DNA from: Saccharopolyspora oryzae
GTDB taxonomy: Bacteria > Actinomycetota > Actinomycetes > Mycobacteriales > Pseudonocardiaceae
Length of the DNA: 64,000 bases
Assembly: GCF_027853915.1 (NCBI RefSeq)
Contig: NZ_JAQGLA010000030.1
Coordinates: 1 to 64,000, forward strand
Direction: 5' to 3'
The notes beneath the pieces are model-generated. The model searched no databases. It had not been told where the DNA came from and was given only the letters and a program-made list of their open reading frames with translations. A program made the translations under genes and the position numbers. Positions 16,981 to 24,992 of this stretch are shown in pieces; position 1 is the first letter of the stretch; every line of letters begins with the position of its first letter.

Positions 16981-17376
16981 GTGATCGAGCACTGGTCACC
17001 GGTCCACTTCGACGAGCTGGACCCCAACGGCCACCTGCACAACGCGCGCTTCGCGCTGCACGTCGAACGGGCCCAGACCGCGGCTTTCGCGGCGGCGGGG
17101 TTCGACACCGCGGCCGTGGCGGACCGGCATCCCGACCTGCACTACGTCGTCCGCCAGTTCAACATCGAGTTCCACGCACCCGTCAGCAGCACCGGGCACC
17201 TGCTGGTGGCGCTGCGCCTGTCGAAGCTCGGCCGGACCAGCGCGACCTGGGCGTTCCGCTGCGGCCCGCCCGAAGCGCCCAACGCCACCGGCGAGCAGAC
17301 GATCGTGAAGGTCGGCGCCGACGGCCGACCGCTCCCCTGGTCACCCCGGATGTCCGCGCTGCGCCAGGACGGTTGA
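16981..17376 (+). CDS. hotdog-fold acyl-CoA thioesterase
   Basis: A 131-residue single hotdog domain of the 4-hydroxybenzoyl-CoA thioesterase type. The N-terminal motif FDELDPNGHLHNARF holds the catalytic Asp and the conserved HxxN. It would hydrolyse an acyl-CoA to the acid, either as a pathway step or to relieve CoA sequestration. GTG 16981 is the only reasonable start. It heads an operon with the enoyl-CoA hydratase gene 29 nt downstream. Confidence 0.85.
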   Translation: MIEHWSPVHFDELDPNGHLHNARFALHVERAQTAAFAAAGFDTAAVADRHPDLHYVVRQFNIEFHAPVSSTGHLLVALRLSKLGRTSATWAFRCGPPEAPNATGEQTIVKVGADGRPLPWSPRMSALRQDG

Positions 17377-17405
17377 CCCCGCACACCAGCCCCGAGGAGG
17401 CAAGA

Positions 17406-18149
17406 ATGTCCGCACCCCAGACCGGGTCGCTGGTCGAGACCGAGTTCGACGGCGACATCGGCGTGATCCGGCTGAACCGCGCGAAATCCCTGAACGCGGT
17501 GAACACCGCGCTCGTCGAGCAACTGGTCGCCGCGTTCGACTCCGTGCTCGCCGCGCAGGCCCGGGCCGTCCTGCTCACCGGCAGCGGCCGCGCCTTCTGC
17601 GCAGGCCACGACCTGAAGGCACCGCCCGAAGATCCGGCGACCGTGCGGGCCCGGCTGGACCGGATCCAGGACGTCACGCGCCGGATCCGCAGCTGCCCGG
17701 CGCCGGTCATCGCGGTGGTGCAGGGGTACGCCGTGGGCGCGGGCGCGGAGTTCGCCCTGGGCTGCGACCTGGTGCTCGCCGCCGAGGACGCGCAGTTCCG
17801 CTTCCCGGAGGTGGGGCTCGGGCTCAGCGCCACCGGCGGGCTCTCCGCCCTGCTGCCGATGCTGGTCGGCCCGATCAAGGCCAAAGAGCTGGTGATGTTC
17901 GGCGAACCCCTCGCCGCCACCGACGCCCACCGGCTCGGGCTGGTCAACGCCGTGACCCCCGCCGACGAGCTGCTGCCGACCGCGATGAGCTGGGCCCGAC
18001 GACTCGCCGAGCTACCACCGGCGCCGCTGGCGATGGCCAAGGAAGGCATCGACGCCGGCACCGATCGCGCGCTGGAATCGGCTCTGTCGCTGGAGATCCA
18101 GCACGCGATCCGCACCGACGAGTTGCGCGCGACAGGGGGCAACCGATGA
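17406..18149 (+). CDS. enoyl-CoA hydratase/isomerase family protein
   Basis: A 247-residue crotonase-fold protein. Oxyanion-hole segments are GSGRAFCAGHDLKAP (about residue 65) and VVQGYAVGAGAEFALGCDLV (about 107). The two usual catalytic glutamates of hydratases are not both present: FRFPEVGLGLSATGG keeps one and the position near GAGAEF gives the other candidate, so hydratase activity is plausible but isomerase or hydrolase activity cannot be excluded. The ATG at 17406 follows GAGGAGGCAAGA. The stop overlaps the ligase start. Confidence 0.88.
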   Translation: MSAPQTGSLVETEFDGDIGVIRLNRAKSLNAVNTALVEQLVAAFDSVLAAQARAVLLTGSGRAFCAGHDLKAPPEDPATVRARLDRIQDVTRRIRSCPAPVIAVVQGYAVGAGAEFALGCDLVLAAEDAQFRFPEVGLGLSATGGLSALLPMLVGPIKAKELVMFGEPLAATDAHRLGLVNAVTPADELLPTAMSWARRLAELPPAPLAMAKEGIDAGTDRALESALSLEIQHAIRTDELRATGGNR

Positions 18150-19816
18150 GCAGCTCCGTGCCAACCCGAGACCTCCTCAACCGCACCTCAGGGGACCGTG
18201 GCGGTACCCAGCCACAAGAAGCCGCGAAACGCGAGATCGATCCCGAACGCAACCACCACTGTGGATCCCGGAGAGGCGGAACAGCGAATGAGCAGTCCCT
18301 GGCCGATCTCGTCCGCCGCGCGGCCGAGCAGTGGCCGCAGCGGGTGGCGTGGACGTTCGACGCGCTGGACCAGGAGCTCACCTTCGCCGACGTCGACCGG
18401 CGCAGCGACGCCTTCGCCGCGCTCCTCGCCGAGCACGGGGTCACCGCGGGCGACCGCGTGGCGCTGATGCTGGGCAACCGGCCGGAGTTCCCGCTCGCCT
18501 GGCTGGCCGCGGCCAAGCTCGGCGCGGCGATGGTCCCGGTCAACACGAACTACCAGGACTACGACGCCATGCACGTCCTCGCGCACTCCGGCGCGCGAGT
18601 CGTCCTAACCACGGCGCAGCACGCCGACCTGCTCACGCGGATCAAGGGTTCCACGTCGCTGCACCACGTCCTGGACGTCGATGCGGTCCCGATCCCCGAT
18701 GCGCAACCGCCGCAGGGCCCCGCACCGGTGCCCGAAACGATCGCCAACATCCAGTACACCTCGGGCACCACCGGAGCCCCGAAGGGCTGCGTTCTGCCCC
18801 ACCGCTACTGGGTTTCGCTGGCCGCCGGGCTGGTCGAGGACTTCCCGCGGATCAACGCGCAGGACACGATCCTGACCGCCCAGCCCTTCCACTACGTCGA
18901 TCCGCAGTGGAACACCGCGCTCGGCCTCGCCTCCGGCGCCCGGCTCGTGGTGCTGGACCGGTTCCACCCCACGACGTTCTGGTCCAAGGTCCGCGAGCAC
19001 GAGGTCACCTGGCTCTACTGCCTCGGCCTGATGCCGAAGCTGCTGCTGGACATGCCCCCGTCGGAGCACGACCTCGACCACCGGGTCCGCGCGATCAGCG
19101 CCTCGGCGATCCCGCCGGACCTGCACGCCGCGCTCGAAAAGCGCTGGGGCGTCCCGTGGTTCGAGGCCTTCGGCATGACCGAGACGGGCAGCGACATCCG
19201 GATGACCCCCGAGGACCACGACGACACCGTGGGAACCGGCTGCCTCGGCCGGGCCATCGCCGGCCGGGAGGTCGCGATCCTCGACAGCACCGGAGCTCCG
19301 GTACCGCGCGGTACCACCGGCGAGCTGGCGATCCGGGGCGTCGGCCTGATGCACGGCTACTTCCGCGACGAGGACGCCACCGCCCGGGCCTTCCGCGCGG
19401 GCTGGTTCCACACCGGCGACCTCGCCAGGATGGACGAGCACGGCCGCGTCTACTACGCGGGCCGCACCAAGGACATGATCCGCCGCAGCGGCGAGAACAT
19501 CACCGCAGGCGAGGTGGAACGAGTCCTGCAACTGCACCCGGCGGTGGACGTCGCCGCCGTCCTCCCAGAACCGGACGAGCTGCGGGGCGAAGAGGTCCAC
19601 GCGGTCGTGGTCCTCCGCGACGAGAACTGCACCCCGGACGACCTGGCCGACTTCTGCGGCCGGCAGCTGGCGTACTTCAAGGTCCCCCGCTACTGGACCT
19701 TCCGCGCCGCCCTACCCCGCACCGCATCAGAACGGGTCGCCAAACCAGCCCTCCGGGCCGAGCTGGAAACCGACCAACCACCCCGGTACGACCGAAAAAC
19801 CCAGCAGTGGACGTGA
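18146..19816 (+). CDS. AMP-forming acyl-CoA synthetase
   Basis: A 556-residue adenylate-forming ligase. The P-loop is YTSGTTGAPKG near residue 210; FGMTETG (adenine binding), TGDLARMDEHGRVYYAGRTKD and the GENITAGEVE hinge follow in order. The pattern PFHYVDPQWN and overall order resemble CaiC-like carnitine/crotonobetaine ligases, but the substrate is not determined. The first 50 residues are Arg/Asn-rich and unlike the family, whose homology starts at SLADLVRRAAEQWP. The ATG at 18146 overlaps the hydratase stop and has a GGGGGC ribosome site. It acts last in the operon, activating an acid as a CoA thioester. Confidence 0.88.
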   Translation: MSSSVPTRDLLNRTSGDRGGTQPQEAAKREIDPERNHHCGSRRGGTANEQSLADLVRRAAEQWPQRVAWTFDALDQELTFADVDRRSDAFAALLAEHGVTAGDRVALMLGNRPEFPLAWLAAAKLGAAMVPVNTNYQDYDAMHVLAHSGARVVLTTAQHADLLTRIKGSTSLHHVLDVDAVPIPDAQPPQGPAPVPETIANIQYTSGTTGAPKGCVLPHRYWVSLAAGLVEDFPRINAQDTILTAQPFHYVDPQWNTALGLASGARLVVLDRFHPTTFWSKVREHEVTWLYCLGLMPKLLLDMPPSEHDLDHRVRAISASAIPPDLHAALEKRWGVPWFEAFGMTETGSDIRMTPEDHDDTVGTGCLGRAIAGREVAILDSTGAPVPRGTTGELAIRGVGLMHGYFRDEDATARAFRAGWFHTGDLARMDEHGRVYYAGRTKDMIRRSGENITAGEVERVLQLHPAVDVAAVLPEPDELRGEEVHAVVVLRDENCTPDDLADFCGRQLAYFKVPRYWTFRAALPRTASERVAKPALRAELETDQPPRYDRKTQQWT

Positions 19817-19835
19817 TCCGCGACGGTGCGCGGGC

Positions 19836-20465
19836 TCAGCGGCCACTTCTGCGCTGTTCCCTGAGCATTTCGCCCGGGATGCGTGATTCACCGCTGATCC
19901 CGGCCTCCCTGGCCCGCTGCCACGCTGCTTCGCTCACACCCCGGGGGCGCTTCCGGACGTCCTGGAACCTGTGCCGCGGAACAACGGTGATCAGCTGCCC
20001 CGGCCGTGCGCGCAACGCGATCACGCCACCGAACCGAGGATCACCGGCGAACCGAAACCCCTGGACAGACGCCTGAACCACAGCCCGCCGCCGCTTCATC
20101 CCCAACGAAGACCGCCGGGCGATCACCTCGACGCTCTTCCCCGGCTCGTCCGGATTCGGAACCTTGAGCACCTCACCACGCACCGACGCGGGCACGTCGT
20201 GCCAGGGATAGGTCTCCAGGATCGGCTTCATGTCCTTCAACACGCCCTGACGGCGCGTGCACGGAACCATCAGCAGCAGCGGAGGAGCCGCCAGAGCGGC
20301 GCACACGACCACCGACGCATCACTGGCTTCCAGCGCGGAGAACGGAAGAGCGAAGGCCACGACGGTCAACAGGATCAACGCCCAAAGGACTCGCCGCCGC
20401 GCCCGACGCCATCCGCGCAAGGTCTCCGGATCGTGAAGCGCGCCCGAAAGCGAAGTCCCCGTCAT
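19836..20465 (-). CDS. two-helix membrane protein of unknown function
   Basis: A 209-residue protein with two adjacent hydrophobic helices near residues 27-46 (VLWALILLTVVAFALPFSAL) and 50-66, followed by a basic cytoplasmic domain rich in Arg with no family that I recognise. The ATG at 20465 (MTGTSLSG) follows GGGGATTTCC weakly. It converges on the ligase gene with only 19 bp between their stops. Short distal segments such as EAAWQRAREAGISGESRIP are helical. Confidence 0.6.
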   Translation of the reverse strand: MTGTSLSGALHDPETLRGWRRARRRVLWALILLTVVAFALPFSALEASDASVVVCAALAAPPLLLMVPCTRRQGVLKDMKPILETYPWHDVPASVRGEVLKVPNPDEPGKSVEVIARRSSLGMKRRRAVVQASVQGFRFAGDPRFGGVIALRARPGQLITVVPRHRFQDVRKRPRGVSEAAWQRAREAGISGESRIPGEMLREQRRSGR

Positions 20466-20559
20466 GGAGTGGAAATCCCCTTCGGTCGCAAGGCTGTGAA
20501 ACAGCGGGCAACGACCGTACCAACGCAGCAAGCCCGCCCTGCGAGCCGACCGCAACGCG

Positions 20560-20603
20560 AAACCGGGGAAGCGCCCCGCGCGAGCAGGGCGCTTCCCCGG
20601 TTT
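20560..20603 (-). terminator. strong hairpin terminator
   Basis: A 17-bp perfect stem (AAACCGGGGAAGCGCCC at 20560-20576 with its complement at 20587-20603) and a 10-nt loop directly follow the racemase-like gene stop at 20606. The T run is not pronounced, as is usual for actinobacterial terminators. Confidence 0.75.
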
Positions 20604-20605
20604 GG

Positions 20606-21295
20606 TCAGGCTTCGACCAGGTGCAACTCCTGCAGCACCAGCCCGGCCGCGCTCGGGATGGGTTCCACGATCTCGCAGGTGCGGGCCTCGGCGATCCGGC
20701 GGGCCGTCTCGCTGAGCGGCCCGCCCGCGATGATCACCGCATCGGCGTCGTCCGCCTCCGTGCAGCGGTCGACCGCCGCGGCCAGTTCCGCGAACTGCCG
20801 CTCGGGGTCGGCCGCCAGCACCAGCGGCTCCGACTCGGTCAACCGCACGCCGGTGAACCCCTCGGACATCCCGTGCTCGGCGACCAGCGCGGTGAGCGAG
20901 TCCACCAGCTGCGGCGTGCTGGTGGCCATGCCGAACCGCCGTCCCGCTCGCCCCGCGGCGCGGATCGCGGCCTGCCCGATGCCGACGACCGGCAGGTCGA
21001 GCTCCTCGTCGAGCCGGCTGCGCCCCGGGTCCCCGATCGCGGCGACGATCACCGCGAGGTACCTCCGATCCGCGGCGTCCAGCGCTCGCAGCACGGCATC
21101 GCGAACGTGCCTCTCGGACTCCTTCAGCGCCGCCGGGTCGAGGAGCATCGACGGCCCGGCCGCTGCCGTGACTCCGTCCACGCCGAGGCCGCTGCCGAGG
21201 AACGATCTCGCGGCGAGCGCGCGCATCATCTCGGTAGTGGCCCGGTTGGTGTTCGGATTGACCAGGAGCACGCTCCCGGTCTCAGGCGTGGACAA
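20606..21295 (-). CDS. Asp/Glu/hydantoin racemase-fold protein lacking both catalytic cysteines
   Basis: A 229-residue member of the Asp/Glu/hydantoin racemase family by fold, with LLVNPNTNRATTEMM, DLPVVGIGQAAI and AGRRFGMATST. Catalytic members carry a cysteine in the GDPG segment (usually ACFGDPG) and a second in a GCAGM segment. Here these read AAIGDPG and IAGGPLS, so both cysteines are replaced. It may have another reaction or a binding role. TTG 21295 is preferred because GGAGGAGG lies 9 nt before it, overlapping the MFS gene by 14 nt; GTG 21271 is the alternative. Coupling to the MFS gene suggests a shared substrate. Confidence 0.75.
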   Translation of the reverse strand: MSTPETGSVLLVNPNTNRATTEMMRALAARSFLGSGLGVDGVTAAAGPSMLLDPAALKESERHVRDAVLRALDAADRRYLAVIVAAIGDPGRSRLDEELDLPVVGIGQAAIRAAGRAGRRFGMATSTPQLVDSLTALVAEHGMSEGFTGVRLTESEPLVLAADPERQFAELAAAVDRCTEADDADAVIIAGGPLSETARRIAEARTCEIVEPIPSAAGLVLQELHLVEA

Positions 21296-22703
21296 CGTCT
21301 TCGTCCTCCTCCATCGGCTTGCCGAAGGTCTCCGGCGGGAACTGGACCGCGATGCCGAGGACCACGAACAGCCCGGCCATCATGGCGAACATGCCGGTCA
21401 GACCGCTGGCGTCGAAGACGAAACCGGCCACCAGCGGGAACAGGCCACCGGACAGCGACCCCATCGCCAGGATGATCGAGGTCCCCATGCCGCGGACCCG
21501 GGTCGGGTAGAGCTCCGGGGCGAACAACCAGATCGTGGTGTTCAGGATGACCACCGAGAAGTTGAACAGGCAGCCGAAGACGAGCACCAGCGGCAGGGTG
21601 CCGGAGAACAGGGCGATCGACAGACCGGCCAAGCAGCCGAGGACGGCACCGCCGGTGAGCACCTTCTTGCGCGGCAGCCGGCTGGCGCCCAGCGCCGCGG
21701 CGACCGCACCGGCCAGCGAACCCGTCTGCATCAGCAGGGTGAACCCGAGGCTGGAGGTCAGGTCGTGGCCGCTGGCCACCAGGATCGTGGGCATCAGCGT
21801 CAGCATCGAGATCTGCGCGGCGTAGGACATGCACACGGCCACGGTGAGCAGCACGGTCCGGCGCAGCAGTCGACCCTGCAGCACGCCGCGCCAGTCCGAG
21901 CGGGGCTGCTTGCCCTGCTCCTGCGCGCCGGTTCCGGTCAGGTACTGCTCCGGGTTCTCGATCGGTCCGCTCAGCTGCCCCCGGGCCAGCCGGTTGATCA
22001 CCGTGTTGGCCTCGTCGACCCGCCCGCTGGCGGCCAGGAACCGAGGGGTCTCCGGCACGTACCGGCGGAAGAACATGATCAGGATGGACGGCAGGAACAG
22101 CAGGCCGAACAGCCAGCGCCACTTGTCCGGACCGTCGAAGACCGCGAACACCAGGATGCCGAACAGCGGCGCCAGCATGTTCCCGAGACCGGCCGAGGTC
22201 ACGTTGATCAGCCCGACCGCGGTGCCGCGGTGCTTGGCGGCGAAGAACTCCGCCATCATGATGACCGCCACCGAGATCTCACCGCCGAGCCCGAAGCCGA
22301 CGATGAAGCGCCCCGCAGCGAGCACCGCGTAGTTCGGCGCCAGCGCGCACAGCAGCGAACCACCGGCGAAGATGATCAGGTTGATCATCAGCATCGTGCG
22401 CCGACCGAACCGGTCGATGATCACGCCCGTGACCAGCCGCCCGAGAGCGGTCGCGGTGAAGGTCATCGTGTTGAGGAAGCCGATCTGAGCGGCCCCGAGC
22501 CCCCACGACTCCTTCAGCACGGGCCCGGTCAGCCCGACCGCGTTCTGCTCCAGGGCGTCGAACCAGATGCCGATCAGAACCATGATCAAGATGTGCTTGT
22601 GCGCACTGGTGACGCCGATCCGCCCGTAGGCGCTCTCGATCTGCTCGGCGAACCCGCCCTTGCCCCCGGACGATCTCTCAGTCTGACCTGATGCCGCTTC
22701 CAC
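21282..22703 (-). CDS. MFS transporter, sugar/organic-acid porter type
   Basis: A 473-residue, twelve-helix carrier with an N-terminal cytoplasmic stretch of about 40 residues. The motif DRFGRRTMLM between helices 2 and 3 and PELYPTRVRGMG late in the protein are signatures of the AAHS/sugar-porter groups, which take up aromatic acids, sugars or related compounds by proton symport. GTG 22703 is chosen because GGAGG lies 7 nt upstream; the longer ATG 22730 start lacks a ribosome site. It overlaps the racemase-like gene and forms an operon with it. Confidence 0.85.
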   Translation of the reverse strand: MEAASGQTERSSGGKGGFAEQIESAYGRIGVTSAHKHILIMVLIGIWFDALEQNAVGLTGPVLKESWGLGAAQIGFLNTMTFTATALGRLVTGVIIDRFGRRTMLMINLIIFAGGSLLCALAPNYAVLAAGRFIVGFGLGGEISVAVIMMAEFFAAKHRGTAVGLINVTSAGLGNMLAPLFGILVFAVFDGPDKWRWLFGLLFLPSILIMFFRRYVPETPRFLAASGRVDEANTVINRLARGQLSGPIENPEQYLTGTGAQEQGKQPRSDWRGVLQGRLLRRTVLLTVAVCMSYAAQISMLTLMPTILVASGHDLTSSLGFTLLMQTGSLAGAVAAALGASRLPRKKVLTGGAVLGCLAGLSIALFSGTLPLVLVFGCLFNFSVVILNTTIWLFAPELYPTRVRGMGTSIILAMGSLSGGLFPLVAGFVFDASGLTGMFAMMAGLFVVLGIAVQFPPETFGKPMEEDEDVVHA

Positions 22704-23119
22704 AGCGCTACCTCCGATGCCCCATTGCATGGACGAGGGCCGCCCTCAGACGACCGAAGACAGAATTGGCCCAACCAATTTCCGCAATCCGAAATATACA
22801 TCTCGAATCACGAAAGGAAGCGGAAGCGTAACCCACCAAGCACTCGCTCGCCAAGATGGGATCCCGAAAAATATACCCCCCGACCTCGCCCGCACACCCC
22901 GAACCCCAAGGTCCAGCAACACGACGCAGGGCGGTTCCCGGCATTCATTAGTCCACTATGGACAAGAAACTGCACCGGAACGACCGCACAACGAGTACTG
23001 GAAGTAGTGGACGAAACGCGACCGCTGCCACGAGCCGTCCGGCCAGGGTCGTCGCCGTCGCTGCTACCGACTCCTCAGCCGAGGCGCAAATGGAAGGACG
23101 GGCATGGCGCTTCCTCGCG
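22704..23119. other. intergenic region with AT-rich inverted repeats
   Basis: No credible gene is seen; long open frames here are antisense extensions with no homology-like segments. The part next to the MFS gene is unusually AT-rich for this genome. It holds AATTGG...CCAATT (22764-22780) and ATTTC...GAAAT (22778-22795), about 60-90 nt upstream of the MFS start, plausible as operator or promoter elements. Nothing identifiable lies in 22800-23119. Confidence 0.4.
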
Positions 23120-23146
23120 CTCGCGAAGCGTCAGAAACTTCGCGAG
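23120..23146 (-). terminator. hairpin downstream of DUF5684 gene
   Basis: CTCGCGAAG (23120-23128) and CTTCGCGAG (23138-23146) form a 9-bp perfect stem, 85 nt past the stop of the DUF5684 gene. There is no clear T tract. Confidence 0.45.
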
Positions 23147-23230
23147 CACCCGTGGCCATGCCCGTCCTGCCGGCACCCCAGCGGAGATCAACTGCCCACG
23201 CCTGGCACCGGGACTTCCCGCGTTCTCCCC

Positions 23231-23692
23231 CTAGTGCGGCGCGAACCGCGCCGTGGACGCCTCGTCCGAGTACGACTGACCCGCGTGGGGAGACTGTCCA
23301 CCGGGACCGACGTAACGCGCCCCACCGAAACCCAGGATCGGGATGCAGATGACCGGGAACAAGAACGTCAGCACGCCGAAGCCCGTCCCCTTGCCGAACG
23401 ACTTCGCCAGGTCGAGGGCGAAGATGATCGCCACGACGACGTTGACGAGCGGGATGAACATCAGCAGCAGCCACCACCCGGGCCTGCCCGCGATGCGCAA
23501 CGACACGATGGTGTTGTAGAAGGGGATGATCGCCGCCCAGCCCGGCTGCCCGGCCTTGCTGAAGAGGCGCCAAGCCGCGGCGATCATCAGCAGGGCAAAG
23601 GCCAGGCTGATCAAGATGATCGGTGTCACCGCAAGGCCGATGCCGAGGCCACCACCCCCGTGGTGACCGTTCTTCGCGAAGTACATGTCCAT
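23231..23692 (-). CDS. DUF5684 membrane protein
   Basis: A 153-residue protein with about four hydrophobic helices and the recognisable DUF5684 core AGQPGWAAIIPFYNTIVSLR, RPGWWLLLMFIPLVN and DLAKSFGKGTGFG. Members are small membrane proteins of unknown function, widespread in bacteria. The ATG at 23692 has GAAAGG immediately upstream; an ATG two codons later (23686) has better spacing and may be the true start. It stands alone between two intergenic stretches and has a short Ser/Gly-rich tail. Confidence 0.8.
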   Translation of the reverse strand: MDMYFAKNGHHGGGGLGIGLAVTPIILISLAFALLMIAAAWRLFSKAGQPGWAAIIPFYNTIVSLRIAGRPGWWLLLMFIPLVNVVVAIIFALDLAKSFGKGTGFGVLTFLFPVICIPILGFGGARYVGPGGQSPHAGQSYSDEASTARFAPH

Positions 23693-24205
23693 CCTTTCTC
23701 GTTCACACAGCAGGTGCGGCTCTTCCGAGCGAGCTATGACCAGAGCATCAATTGGCCGCCACCGAGCGACGCACTCATCGACCGCCGCAGGGCGCGCGGC
23801 TATCGAGGCCAGGTATTCGTGGAATGTCCGGATTTGCATTACCAGGAGAGCGGCCGAGCACAGCAGATTTCGACCACAAATCACCTTTTTCGCGATTCGG
23901 ACGTAATACCATTCCCCCTGGCCAGCGGTGCACATCAAGCGCCTTTTCAGGCCTGCTCGCCCCCTGCTCCACGACTTTCATCAGCAGGGACGAGCAGGCG
24001 GCGAGGGTCGACCCTAAGGGAGAGCCGGTTTTCGATCTCGCACGGGGGTGATCTTCACAATGCGACGCAATGGACAACATTGTCACGCACGTCGGATCGT
24101 CCAAGCGGTTGAGCGAGCCCACGAAGAGCAGACATGCCCGCTCGGCAATAGAACATTTCCCCGCCGATTTGCCGATGGGGAAAATGCGCGAGGTCATTTA
24201 GTTGT
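23693..24205. other. intergenic stretch with a long hairpin
   Basis: No convincing gene is seen. GC content is lower than in flanking genes. An imperfect 17-bp stem (GCCTGCTCGCCCCCTGCT at 23951-23968 against AGCAGGGACGAGCAGGC at 23982-23999) could be a terminator or part of a small RNA. A short repeat CAATG-GACAA-CATTG sits at 24068-24082. Confidence 0.35.
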
Positions 24206-24355
24206 TCAGCCCGTCCGAAGAGTGATCACCACGGCGAGCTTGCGACCTTCCTGCCCGCACTCGCAACCGGCCTCGTTGGTGCCGAAAATCGACACCTCGA
24301 CCCATTCGAACTCCCCGAGAACACCGGCCGCGACCGCGCGGGGACTAGTGACCTG
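24206..24355 (-). pseudogene. possible 3' gene remnant next to ssrA
   Basis: On the minus strand this 50-codon frame shows GC-biased codons and a protein-like ending (GVLGEFEWVEVSIFGTNEAG followed by CECGQEGRKLAVVITLRTG and a TGA stop). No start codon with a ribosome site is found, and the frame upstream becomes low-complexity sequence. It may be the C-terminal relic of a lost gene or chance. Between it and the ssrA terminator lie a tandem repeat of GAGCCCACCCACTC (24379-24410) and a hairpin CTGGGGGT/ACCCCCAG (24457-24475). I do not recognise the protein. Confidence 0.3.
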
Positions 24356-24490
24356 CGTTGAGCAGTGCGCGCTCCACGGAGCCCACCCACTCACCCGAGC
24401 CCACCCACTCAACGCACCCGACGCGATGGGGGTCCGGGGACCTCCCCGGGCGGGGCCTGGGGGTCGCACCCCCAGATGAAATGACGAGAT

Positions 24491-24535
24491 CGAAAAACAG
24501 CGAAGGCGCACCCCGCCGAGCAGGGTGCGCCTTCG
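24491..24535 (-). terminator. intrinsic terminator of ssrA
   Basis: A 13-bp perfect stem (CGAAGGCGCACCC at 24501-24513 with 24523-24535) and a 9-nt loop begin 7 nt after the tmRNA 3' end. On the minus strand CTGTTTTTCG follows directly, giving a true T tract. Confidence 0.85.
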
Positions 24536-24541
24536 ATCGAG

Positions 24542-24909
24542 TGGAGGTGCCGGGAATCGAACCCGGGTCCTCCGCCGCTTCACCAAGTCTTCTCCGTGCG
24601 CAGTCCGCTATGTCTCTGCTTGGCTCCACCGGTCACGCGAACTAGCCGATGTGACGAGCCCAGTCGCTGTTTGATGTCCCACCAGGTTCCGCGACCGAAC
24701 CTGGCGGTGTGAGCCTCCTAGCTGATGCCGGATCCCGGGACGGAGGCGTTCCCGGTCCGACAGAGTCGCTCCTCGCTCAGGCGGCGAGGGCGAACTCGCG
24801 CTGACTCTTGTCGGCGCTTATTGGTTTGCAGCGACGCTCACGGTGGTCTCCTGCCTGCACCGGCACGCTTCCCTCAGATCAACGTACGGAGTCGAAACCG
24901 TTCACCCCC
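24542..24909 (-). ncRNA. ssrA: transfer-messenger RNA (tmRNA)
   Basis: The RNA frees stalled ribosomes together with SmpB. The 5' end GGGGGTGAACGGTTTCGAC (from 24909) pairs with the 3' CACCTCC to form the tRNA-like acceptor stem, and the T arm GGGTTCGATTCCC is near the 3' end. The terminal CCA is not encoded. The tag frame starts at the GCC resume codon (24813-24815) after AATAA and reads ADKSQREFALAA then TGA (24777-24779), a typical actinobacterial degradation tag ending in ALAA. It measures 368 nt. smpB lies 1 kb upstream on the same strand. Confidence 0.95.
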
Positions 24910-24992
24910 TCGTCTCCGGCTCGGCTTTCGAACCGGTGTACCCCAGCATAACGCGTGGCGTCCGAGCGATCATTCCCATATCCCTGAAACGA

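Noticed and set aside
22958-24112. A 384-codon plus-strand frame with Cys residues near its start
   Set aside because: Most of it is antisense to the DUF5684 gene, and the rest has biased composition without domain-like segments.
24379-24410. Tandem GAGCCCACCCACTC as an attachment-site core
   Set aside because: It does not match the tmRNA 3' end, and no second copy borders an island in the window.
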